Assembly: GCF_026210795.1 (NCBI RefSeq)
Contig: NC_089452.1
Coordinates: 930,001 to 994,000 of the forward strand
Length of the DNA: 64,000 bases
Direction: 5' to 3'
Source of the DNA: Rhizophagus irregularis
Taxonomy: Eukaryota; Glomeromycota; Glomeromycetes; Glomerales; Glomeraceae
The position numbers and the translations under genes are program-made. Numbering within the stretch: the first letter of the stretch is position 1; each line of letters begins with the position of its first letter. The notes beneath the pieces were generated by a model. That model saw nothing but the letters and a program-made list of their open reading frames with translations, did no database searches and was not told the DNA's origin. Shown piece by piece: positions 13,186-22,923 of the stretch.

Positions 13186-14744
13186 TTACACATTTTGAAT
13201 ATTTAAAAATAAATTAATACCCGAGTATTCAGAATAATCTTTGCTTTTTACGTTATCATCAATTTTCAATTGAGAAATATCGATTTGTAAGGATTCTATT
13301 TAAAAAATTCTGTTAAAAATCTTTTCACAATTAATTTGAATATTTTATTTATCAATCATATACCTGAAGATTCCATGCTTATTATATTATCATTTTCTTC
13401 ATAATAATCATCAGAATTTTTTGGTTCGGGAAGATTATTATAATTAAGTAATCTACTTGAATAAGAAGCACCTGAATGTGATTTATATGATAATCCTAAA
13501 CTAGTTGAAGGTATATTACTCATCGATAAATTATTATTTGCTTTTTCTGATTCTTCAATTTGTATTTGTAATTCTGTAGTCTGACTATCATTTCGCTTAT
13601 CATACCACTCGCGCAAAATTTTATAAAGTTCATTTGCTGTTGGCCGATTTAATGGATTTGCATCCAAGCATCTTTTAATTAAATGCACAATCAATTGAGG
13701 CACTTTAATATCAAATATTGGTCTAAGTCCTTGACAAATTCTTATTGCTAAATTTTCATCATGCCCTATGTTATAATATGGAGGTAATCCAGAAATTACT
13801 TCGTACATAATTATACCAAAACTATAAATATCAGCAGCAGTAGTATAACTTTGTCCTTGTAAATTTTCAGGAGCCATATAAGGTAAATTGCCATATATAC
13901 TGTTTTTTGAAATTTCTGATGTATTGTAATTAGCAGGTCTACATAATCCCATATCACTTATATAAATACGTGTTTGACTCTTATAAAGTATATTTCCGAT
14001 ATGAAAATCTCGATGAATCAATCCATTTTTATGGAAAAGATTAAGTCCATATGCAATAATCCATAAACAATTAATCTTATCATACCAATTTAATTGCCTA
14101 TAACTCTCATCTAAAAACTTTCGTAAACTTCCATTTTCTGCAAAATTCATTACCATTATATAATTTTTTGTTTTTGGATCTTGAGTTATTCCATAAAATT
14201 TAATAACAGAATTTAAAAGATCATTTACTTTATAATGCAATGTAATCTACAAATAAATAAAATACATTATTAAAAGTAAAATTTTATAAATTTACAAATC
14301 ACTTAATTATAGTACCTCATTCATGAATTCCAATGTAACATTCTCTGAATTATTTAATCTTTTCAGGGCCACATATTTATATTGATCTTTTCTTCTCCAA
14401 TTTTGTTTTTCACTATCCCAATACCAAATATAACCATCAAGCCAAGTTGCTCTAAAGATTTCACCAAACCCACCTTTAGCAATATATTTAATATCATAAA
14501 ATCTATCATAAGATATCCATTCAACTGCCTTTGATACTTCATAATCAGAATGTATTGATAACTGAGTATTTTGAATGAATTTATCTATATCATGATTACC
14601 ACTGGTCCAATTTTTAAAATTTCGTTGAAAATATTTTGCAATACATATAAAATTACAATTCTCACATATGTTGCTCAAAACCAATAAATAAGTCTTGGTT
14701 TCTGGATCCTGAGTTATTCCATAAAATTCATATTCTCTTTTAAT
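13186..14744 (-). CDS. Protein kinase, 3'-most N-lobe unit plus full catalytic domain
   Basis: Three exons in frame: 14744-14316 (N-lobe unit 8), 14246-13364 and 13295-13186, with GT-AG introns between. The first exon has the WTSGNxDIDKFI signature, a glycine loop GGFGEI and the lysine motif VALK. The second has HRDF with the downstream Asn (HRDFHIGN), SDMG in place of DFG, MAPE and the DIYSFG motif. The third adds 36 residues after an Asp/Ser-rich tail. The family is the tyrosine-kinase-like kinases abundant in glomeromycotan fungi, presumed Ser/Thr or Tyr protein kinases. The exon at 14744 has no Met of its own before the kinase signature and is joined in phase 0 to upstream N-lobe exons, so the true start probably lies upstream. 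Unit 8 is the only N-lobe copy with an intact glycine loop. Confidence 0.75.
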
Positions 14745-14813
14745 CTACAAATGTAATACTAAATAAGATAAAAAAAAATATTTGTAATTTTGTTAATAAT
14801 AAGCTTATCATAC

Positions 14814-15230
14814 CTTATTTGCAAATTCTAATATATTTTCTGGAGTATTAAAACCCTTCAAATTCACAGCCATATTATGATCTTTTTTCCAATTTTTATT
14901 TTTATTATCCCAACTACTTATATTCCCATCAATCCAAATTGCTTTATACACATTGCCAAACTTATCATTTGCAATATATTTGACATCATTAAATTTGCCA
15001 TATGAAATCCATTCTAGTACTTTATCTGTATTTTTGTGAGCTAATAACTGAGTATCTTGAATAAATTTGTCAATATCATCATTACCACTAGTCCAATCTT
15101 TAAATTTATATTGAAATTGTATTACATAACATGCATAATTACATTTTTTGCAAATATTATTCAAAACTAGCATATAACTTTTTGTTTCTGGATTTTGAGT
15201 TATTCCGTAAAATTTATGTTGTTCTTTAAT
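14814..15230 (-). CDS. Kinase N-lobe exon, tandem unit 7
   Basis: A 139-codon exon bounded by an AG acceptor (just upstream of 15230) and a GT donor (just below 14814), both in phase 0. It opens with the exon-2-type segment FYGITQNPETK and then continues into a zinc-ribbon-like CKKC and the WTSGNDDIDKFIQ signature. The glycine loop has decayed to NDKFGNV, while the Lys in the NLKGF position remains. An independent start at the internal Met is possible but would lack a promoter of its own. Confidence 0.6.
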
Positions 15231-15299
15231 CTACAAATGTAATGCTAGTAAGAGAAAATAAAAATATTTATAATTTTGTTAATAAGTTTATTATTATAC

Positions 15300-15698
15300 C
15301 TTATTTGTAAATTCTAATGTAAGATTTTCTAGAGTATTTAAACTCTTCAACTTCACAATCATATTACAACGTTGTCTTTTCCAATTTTGAATTTTATCCC
15401 AATAATTTATATATCCATCAATCCAATTAGCTCTATATATTTCACCAAACTTATCTTTTGTAATATCTTTAATATCATGTAATCTGTCATAAGGTATCCA
15501 TTCTAATGCTTCCTTTGTATTATTAGAATGCTGAGTATCTTGAATAAATTTGTCAATATCATCATTACCACTAGTCCAATCTTTAAATTTATATTGGAAT
15601 TGTATTGCGTAACATGCATAATTACATGTTTTGCATATCAAAACCATCATATAATTTTTTGTTTCTGGATTTTGAGTTATTCCACAGGGCTTATTTAT
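15300..15698 (-). CDS. Kinase N-lobe exon, tandem unit 6
   Basis: A 133-codon phase 0-0 exon between consensus splice sites. It begins with a changed lead segment (INKPCGITQ instead of EFYGITQ) shared with unit 5, so units 5 and 6 derive from a common recent copy. The loop reads KDKFGEI and the lysine lies in VKLKSL. It is slightly shorter than the other units because of small deletions before the EWIPYDR motif. Confidence 0.6.
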
Positions 15699-15765
15699 CT
15701 ATAAATACAAATATATTGGTAAAAATTAAAACAACTAAAATTTTATTAAATGACAATTATTATAC

Positions 15766-16176
15766 CTCATTTGTAAATTCTATTGTAATATTTTCCAAAT
15801 TATTTAAACTTTTCAGAATTATATCTTTATTTCCATCTCTCATCCAATATTGATCTTCATTATCCCAATTATTTATTTTTCCATATATCCAATTTGCTTC
15901 AATATATACTTGTGTTTCTGCAATATATTTGATATCATCAAATTTGTCATAAGGTAACCATTCTAGTATCTTATTTATACTATTGTGAGCTAATAGTTGA
16001 GTATTTTGAATAAATTTATCAATATCATCATTACCACTAGTCCAATCTATGAATTTACGTTGAAAATGTATTGAATAACATGCATATTTGCATTTTTTGC
16101 ATATATTATTATTATTCAAAACCATCATATAATTTTTTGTTTCTGGATTTTGAGTTATTCCACAGGGCTTATTTAT
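15766..16176 (-). CDS. Kinase N-lobe exon, tandem unit 5
   Basis: A 137-codon phase 0-0 exon with intact acceptor and donor. The lead segment is INKPCGITQ. The glycine loop is deleted and replaced by AETQVYIEANW, a change shared only with unit 4. The Lys in IILKSL is kept. ATP binding in the usual way is unlikely, so this unit may act, if at all, as a structural or binding module. Confidence 0.6.
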
Positions 16177-16244
16177 CTATAAATACAAATCATATATTAG
16201 CAAAATTAAAGCAACTAAATTTTATTAAATGACAATTATTATAC

Positions 16245-16649
16245 CTCATTTGTAAATTCTATTGTAATATTTTCCAAATTATTTAAACTTTTCAGAATTA
16301 TATCTTTGTTTTCATCTCTTATCCAATTTTGATTTTCATTATCCCAATTATTTATTTTTCCATCAATCCAATTCGCTTCAATATATACTTGTGTTTCTGC
16401 AATATATTTGATATTATCAAATTTGTCATAAGGTATCCATTCTAGTACCTCATCTGTATTGTTGTGAGCTAATAATTGAATAACTTGAATAAATTTATCA
16501 ATATTATCATTACCACTAGTCCAGTCTATGAATTTATGTTGAAAATGTATTGCATAACATACATAATTACATTTTTTGCATATATTATTCAAAACCATCA
16601 TATAATTTTTTGTTTCTGGATTTTGAGTTATTCCACAGAGTTTATTGGT
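16245..16649 (-). CDS. Kinase N-lobe exon, tandem unit 4
   Basis: A 135-codon phase 0-0 exon with intact splice consensus. It shares the loop replacement AETQVYIEANW with unit 5. From this unit down to the stop at 13186 all exon junctions are in phase 0, so units 4-8 plus the kinase exons form one continuous frame of about 1,017 codons. No obvious initiator precedes it. Confidence 0.6.
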
Positions 16650-16724
16650 CTATAAACATAAATATATTAGTAAAAATTAAGCCTTACAATTTACAAAGTA
16701 TTACTAATAATAAAATTATTATAC

Positions 16725-17134
16725 CTGTTATTTGTAAATTCCATTGTAATACTTTTTAAATTGTTTAAACTTTTCAGAATTACATCTTTATTTCCATCCC
16801 TTATCCAATTTTGACTTTTATCACTCCAATATTTTATATATCCATCAATCCAATTAGCCCTATATTCATCTTTTGTAATATGTTTAATATCATACAATCT
16901 GTCATAAGGTATCCATTCTAATACTTCATCTGTATTGTTGTGAGTTAATAACTGAGTATTTTGAATAAATTTGTCAATATCATCATTACCACTAGTCCAA
17001 CCTATGAAATTACGTCGAAAATATGTTAAATTACAAATATGATCACATTTTTCACATATATAATCCAAAACTATCATATAAAATTTTGTTTTTGGATCCT
17101 GAGTTATTCCATAAAATTTATGGCTTTTTATAAT
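16725..17134 (-). CDS. Kinase N-lobe exon, tandem unit 3, donor shifted
   Basis: Similar to the neighbouring units but the exon end reads AATAACAG before GT, where others have AATGAG or AATAAG. The exon is therefore 410 bases (phase 2) and splicing into unit 4 would give a stop within eight codons. The loop region is also shortened (TKDEYRANW). This unit interrupts the long frame, unless it is skipped; skipping would keep the frame because all other units are multiples of three. Confidence 0.55.
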
Positions 17135-17203
17135 CTATAAATTAAAAATATATTAGAAAATAAACATTTATAAATTTTGTTAAATAATAACTGAAGCTTA
17201 TAC

Positions 17204-17611
17204 CTTATTTACAAATTCTAATGGAGTATTTAAACTCTTCAAATTGACAATTATATTATGATTTCTTTTCCAATTTTTATTTTTATTATCCCAGTTAATT
17301 ATATTTCCATTAATCCAAATTGCTTCATACACTTTGCCAAACTTATTCTCTGCAATATATTCAATGTTGCATAATTTATCATAATGTATCCATTCTAGTG
17401 CTTCTTCTGTGTTATAATGAGCTGATAGCTGAGTATCTTGAATAAATTTATCAATTATATTATTATCACTGGTCCAATTTTCAAAATTTTGATAAAAGTG
17501 CGTTGCATTACATATTTTGTTACACTCTTTACATTTATTGTTAACAACCATCATATAATTTTTTGTTTTTGGATCCTGTGTTATTCCATAAAATTCGTGG
17601 TTAATTTTAAT
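17204..17611 (-). CDS. Kinase N-lobe exon, tandem unit 2
   Basis: A 136-codon phase 0-0 exon with good splice sites. The lead is IKINHEFYGITQDPKTK. The block from there through the EALEW motif is almost identical to unit 1, after which the two diverge, a mosaic that suggests gene conversion or recent unequal crossing-over. The loop reads ENKFGKV. Confidence 0.6.
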
Positions 17612-17676
17612 CTATAAATACAAATGTAATAATACATTAGTAAAAATTAAAATATTTATCAAATAATTTTATTTAC

Positions 17677-18099
17677 CTTATTTATAAATTCTAACGTAAG
17701 TTTTTTTGGAATATTTAAATTCTTCAAATTCACAAACATATTATGACCTTCTCTTTCCCAATTTTGATTTTTATCATCCCAATAATTTATATATCCATTA
17801 ATCCAATTAGCTCTATATACTTCGCCAAACTCATCTGTTACAATATATTTAATATCATCAAATTTGTCATAAGGTATCCATTCTAGTGCTTCTTCTGTGT
17901 TATAATGAGCTGATAGCTGAGTATCTTGAATAAATTTATCAATTATATTATTATCACTGGTCCAATTTTCAAAATTTTGATAAAAGTGCGTTGCATTACA
18001 TATTTTGTTACACTCTTTACATTTATTGTTAACAGCCATCATATAATTTTTTGTTTTTGGATCCTGAGTTATTCCATAAAATTCGTGGTTAATTTTAAT
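17677..18099 (-). CDS. Kinase N-lobe exon, tandem unit 1
   Basis: A 141-codon phase 0-0 exon, the most upstream complete unit. The loop reads TDEFGEV and the lysine motif VNLKNL. The 3' part and following intron closely match the truncated unit 0. There is no upstream start exon left because the array is cut at 18211. Confidence 0.6.
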
Positions 18100-18168
18100 C
18101 TATAATATAAATACAAATGTAATAATGTATTAGTAAAAATTAAAAATTTATCAAATAATTTTATTTAC

Positions 18169-18211
18169 CTTATTTGTAAATTCTAATGTAAGTTTTTTTG
18201 GAATATTTAAA
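18169..18211 (-). pseudogene. Kinase N-lobe exon, tandem unit 0, truncated
   Basis: Only the last 43 bases of the exon remain, with its GT donor. Similarity to unit 1 stops abruptly at 18211, where unrelated sequence begins. This is the broken 5' edge of the array. Confidence 0.8.
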
Positions 18212-19240
18212 CTGATGGCTTAATTAGCCCAATAAAATCCTTGAGAAAATAAACTCGGATTAATGGGATAATTATAAAAAATCTGTGCGAGGTTAAAAAG
18301 CAGAAAGAAAATAGATATTGTTTCAGCCCCTGAGGCTATAAATAGAAAATGTAAATCACGTTATGCTTGTCACGTGACTTTCATTAAGAAATCACATATA
18401 TCATTTGTAATGCCAGATGGATTTGTTTGAATACCAATTGAATTAATTATACATCCAGCCTATTTATAGAGCTGGTCCTCACAAATTTTGAGCTCTTCTA
18501 TAACAAAAATTCCACAGTGAAACTCTCTTGCTGGCTTGGTCACGTGCTCAACAAGACGATCTACCTCTTTTGGATTACCATGCATATTTTGATAAACATT
18601 GGCTTGAGATTGAACCAATACATTTGCATGCAACTGTTATAGGATTTCCATTTAGGAAAAATTTATACAAAGAACAGAACCTTCCAGAAATTTTCTGCAA
18701 ACAGACCCGCAAACATCAGAAACTTTTCCAAGATGACTTTAACACTTTACGACACTGGCTTCGACAACTCCTTTTGAGACGATCCAACCTAGAATCTAAC
18801 TACAACCCCACCATGAGTCACTTGTTAAACATTGTTGGCTCGCAGAATACTCACTCTTTCTGTTCCCTGCGTTCCTCTTTTATTTCGTGGTGCTAGTTAG
18901 TGGGCTGTGTAATGCCCTTATATGTATTGTTAACTTCATAGAAGATAGAAATTTCTTTCAGCGTCTGGGTTTATTATGTAGAAGGCATTCTTTTTTTTCT
19001 TCTTTTTTTTCTTCCTTTTTTACTTTATTTTTCTTAATGTGACATTGCTGGCCATGCCTGGTTATTTACAATAACAGGCAAGGCAATCGCTTCTTCAGAG
19101 GTAGTTGGGTTTTCATACGCATAGTGGGTATAGTAGTTTTCCTTTTGTAAGGGCTCAGCCCTCAAGCTTGTAAGACTCCCGTCTTTGTCTACATTTTTAA
19201 AATAAGATGAAAAATAAAGTATCGTAAGATACCTAAATTA
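18212..19240 (+). other. Unrelated insertion or rearrangement beside the array, possibly retroelement
   Basis: Sequence of higher GC that begins exactly where kinase similarity ends. It has a pyrimidine-rich block at 18970-19030 and ends with AATAAAG at about 19216 in an A-rich context, which resembles the 3' tail of a transcript-derived element. It could be a 5'-truncated retroelement, but no reverse transcriptase motif is visible. Confidence 0.35.
18528..18896 (+). CDS. Hypothetical 122-aa open frame
   Basis: An open frame in the higher-GC block, starting at a CTC/ATG-poor region, so the initiator is doubtful. It is rich in His, Leu and Phe, with no motif I recognise. It may be the C-terminal remnant of an element-encoded protein rather than a host gene. 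Confidence 0.25.
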   Translation: MLAWSRAQQDDLPLLDYHAYFDKHWLEIEPIHLHATVIGFPFRKNLYKEQNLPEIFCKQTRKHQKLFQDDFNTLRHWLRQLLLRRSNLESNYNPTMSHLLNIVGSQNTHSFCSLRSSFISWC

Positions 19241-19740
19241 ATTTTTTTTGTATTTCTACAATTGGAACGAATAACTTTTATTGTTTATTGCAACTAATTA
19301 CTCTATTTTATTTTTTTAAAGTTCGCCATATCGTTTATTATTAATTTATAATTAAGTTATATTTATGGGCATTGTTTTTAAAATACAATAAATTAATGTT
19401 CTATTTAATATATATATATGAAAGTGTTGTTATTTTTTATTGATGTCATCGAAGCAAAGGGGTAGTATTTCTTACTACTACTCTTATTATTTATTCTCAA
19501 TAAAATATAAGAATTATTTAACATATTATAGATTTATGGAAACGTTAATAAATATGCTGGATTTTCAATTTTTTGATTCTAGTACAAGAAAATTTATTTT
19601 TACAAACTAGGGTTGCGTCAGGAATTAAATTGGCATGGTCTTTAATATTTTATATTAAATTTGTCAGCAACATTTTCCTTTCCAACAAATTCATTAACAT
19701 TAAAGTTTGATACTTTTAAATAAATCATCATCATCTTGTA

Positions 19741-20654
19741 CACTACCCGGCAAAAAGTCAGTAGGCAACTGTAAATTTTCTATATAAAGTTTAATTTTTT
19801 AATAATTAACCCGTCTTTTGTGTAATAAGTAAAGTTAATCATCTAGTTGAATTGTACTTGTTCTAAAAATTACATGAATTTTTGGAAAAATTTGATTGAA
19901 ATATTTTATGATTTGTCAAATAAATCAGATTTTAAATGGAATTATTTGAGTATAACGTAACATTAAAAAATTTGTTTTACCATACTTATTTTTTTAAATA
20001 AAAATGTTTATCGAAACTTTTAGCATATTATTACGAAGTATCATCAAAATCAATGAAATGATCAACAAATTATATCCATTGGACTGAATTTGCCGATCAT
20101 TTATCGATCATTACCAAATTAACTACCAAAATTTTAGCATTAACTAATGAATTAAATTCGGCCCAATTTTTTTTATGAAAACTTGAGATTTTGATTATTA
20201 TTTCTAACTTTTTTAATTGAAAAAGCTCATAATTTGTTCTTTAGTTAATATCTTGTAGAAAACTAATAGGTGCAAGTCATCTTTGTTAAATGTGTGTAAC
20301 TTACAGACTATTTCGCTGATTTTGAAGATACTTTGCAATAATATGCTAAAAATTTTGATAAACAGTTTATTTAAAAATGAAGCGTAAATTAAGCAAAATT
20401 TTTTTAATGTTATATTATACCTAAATACTTGCCGTTAAAAATCTGATTTATTTAATAAATTATAAAATATTACAATCAATTTTTTTTCAGAAGCTCATGT
20501 AATTTTTAGAGTAGGTGCAATTCAACTCAATGATCAACTTCACTTATTACACAAAGGACAGGTTAATTATTAAAAAAAAAACTTTATATAGAAGGATATT
20601 TTCGTAACGATTATTTAAATTTACGGTTGCCTACTGACTTTTTGCCGGGTAGTG
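19741..20654. mobile_element. TA-flanked foldback element, 914 bp
   Basis: Perfectly matching ends CACTACCCGGCAAAAAGT, extending with few mismatches into arms of several hundred bases so that nearly the whole element is palindromic. It is bordered by TA (19739-19740 and 20655-20656). Tc1/mariner-type mobilisation is the best fit. No transposase is encoded. Confidence 0.9.
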
Positions 20655-20823
20655 TACTTGTCTTTTAACGTAACCAATGAAAAAAAAACAGAGATTGAAC
20701 TTTACCGTCAAATGATCACCTGCGTTTAATTTATTTTTTTATTTTTTAATTTTTAAAAAAAGAATCAATAATTATTTTCTTTGATATTATTTTTTTTTTA
20801 CATAAATAATAAATTAAAAATAC

Positions 20824-21072
20824 CTCCAAAATATCATCATGAGGAGGTTCCCCATTGTGAGGAAATTTTCCTGTAAACCTAACTACATCACCAGATGTAA
20901 AATCGGGAATCCATTTCGGAACTGATGGATTTTTTGGAAAAAAGGAAATCATTTTTAAATTCATTGTTGTATTATCTTCTTTTCTCATAATACCAATAGT
21001 TTCTTTTATAATAAAATTATTACTTTTTCGTGCAACAGTTTTGAATGAATTACACAAGGTAAAGTGAGTTTT
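20824..21072 (-). pseudogene. Isolated conserved exon fragment
   Basis: An open frame containing TVARKSN, FFPKNPSVPKWIPDF and SGDVVRFTGKFPHN, ending at a GT donor after ILE. The composition is protein-like and I recall similar segments in Rhizophagus uncharacterised proteins, but I cannot name the family. No matching upstream or downstream exon is visible, so it is probably a gene or element remnant. Confidence 0.45.
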
Positions 21073-21879
21073 GCTGGTTATAGTATTTATTTATTTTTAT
21101 TTATTTAATTTATAATAATATGAAATAATTTATGTTATTTATTTTTTTATAAGGAATAGATATTTTTTACTAATATATTTTTCTTAATCAATTTTTTTTC
21201 CTTTTTTTTTAAAAAAAAAGAGATATTTATTAAATATTTTTTTGATATGAGAATCATTAAATTAAAAATGAAGTCAATATTTCTTCATATTTTTTTCTTT
21301 ATGGTCAATTATCGTGCTACCCATATGATTTCGCAAATCTTGTTTTTGATATTTTTATTTTGTTTGCAATATTATGCGCATAATATTTTACAATAATATA
21401 TAAAATATGGTTTAATATTGATATTAATGATAAGCTTTTATACTATTTCTAACTATCTTGTAGTACTATTAATTTGATTCACCACTATTATTAAAAATAA
21501 CAACGGAATTAATGAAAACTTTATCAGCTGTCAATTTTGAAATTAATTCCCTATAAAAAAATTGGATACGTTTTTTATAAAGTTTTTATACGATTTTTTT
21601 TCCTTAGAAATAGCGTATCATAATAGGATACGGAAAAATGCACAATTCCGTATCACCAAAAATATGGTTTGGATACGGAATTTGCACGGGATTTATATGG
21701 AATTTACATGATTTGATCACTGATTTTATCACGAAATTTATACGATTTGGTCACTGAATTTACTATTTGTATTACAGTTTACTATAATTGTATTTACATA
21801 AATCTAATTTCACTTTATTAAATTAAATAAAAAATAAAAAATAAACAAAGTACAGTACAAATACATTATGAAAATACCC

Positions 21880-22440
21880 TCTTTATTAAAACCACCTATT
21901 GCAACCAAAATTATCTATAAGTTCAGGTTCATTTGGAGTCAAACAACCTAAAAGAACAAAAAAAAAGATTGGAAACAAAACCCCCCTCATATAGTATCTG
22001 CAATCGTCCAAGTCACCAAAGGTCAGCATTCCTACAAAAAAAGAAAGAGAACTCCAGAATGTCTGACCTACATAAAAGAAAAGAATTATGAGGCGTCCAA
22101 TGAAAAAGAAACCAAAAAAACAAAATAAATCCAAAACTGACCTACAAAAAAAGAAGACTCTGAAGCAACAAAACTGAAATAACCTACAAAAAGAAAAGAA
22201 TCTGAACCCAACATACAAAAAAACAAAAAAATTTGAACTGACCTAAAAAAAGAAAAAAATCCTGAATCATCCTACAAAAAGAAAAGGACTTCCAAACTGG
22301 TCTACAACAAAAAAGAAACTGAATATTCTCACAAAAAAAATCTGCTGGCCTATGAAATTAAATATAAATAAAGAAGAAAGGGGAATAAAGAAAAACCAAA
22401 AAAAAAATTTTTTTAAAAAGAGGGATAACGAAGTTAGGAA
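21880..22440 (-). repeat. Tandem pyrimidine tract/GTAG units
   Basis: About ten units of roughly 50-60 bp in which, on the minus strand, a run of T ends in TTTTTGTAG followed by a short unique stretch. This looks like a series of splice acceptors. It resembles the larger array at 62460-64000. Confidence 0.6.
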
Positions 22441-22481
22441 AGTTAAAAAAAAATTTTTTTTTTAAAGGGAGGACGTCAAAG

Positions 22482-22923
22482 TAGGGATTGGAATCGATTC
22501 CCATTATTAGAATCGATTCTAAAATCGATTAATCGCGATTAATCATTTCGCAAATACCGATTTTTTTTTATACTATTTATAATAGGTGTGTTTAAACACA
22601 TATCACGTGATTACGAAAAATTACAGTGATCGATGAACAAAATTCCTTTTTTGGAAATTTGTACAACCTTGTGCGATAGCAACTTGAATTTTATTGGGAG
22701 ATAAAATTTCCTTTTTAGGAAGTTTGTGTTCCGTCACGTGATTCACGGGCGGAATTATGAATTTGGCCAAAATTAACTATTATGAACAAATAATAATTTA
22801 CGGTCAAATTAACGAAACTGCGCCACAATAAGTAGATTCGATTTTTATTCGAGATTCGATTTAAAATCGATTCTTATCGATTTTTGATAGTTTTGATTTT
22901 AATCGAATCTTTTCCGATCCCTA
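22482..22923. mobile_element. hAT-type MITE (family C, copy 2)
   Basis: Ends TAGGGATTGGAATCGAT on the left and CCGATCCCTA on the right, flanked by the 8-bp duplication CGTCAAAG (22474-22481 and 22924-22931). It is nested in the family D element, so it inserted later. It has no coding capacity. Confidence 0.93.

Larger units (their letters stand above)
14316..18211 (-). repeat. Tandem array of exon-plus-intron kinase N-lobe units
   Basis: Eight complete units and one remnant, each about 400-430 bp of exon plus 70-120 bp of intron. Introns as well as exons are similar between units, which points to recent unequal crossing-over. Each exon is chimeric: about 20 codons from the start of the normal second kinase exon (FYGITQDPETKNYMMV) run straight into the normal first exon (CxxC and WTSGN). 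Confidence 0.9.

Noticed and set aside
21886-22218. 110-codon Phe-rich minus-strand frame
   Set aside because: Made of T-run/GTAG units inside a non-coding element; the composition is low complexity.
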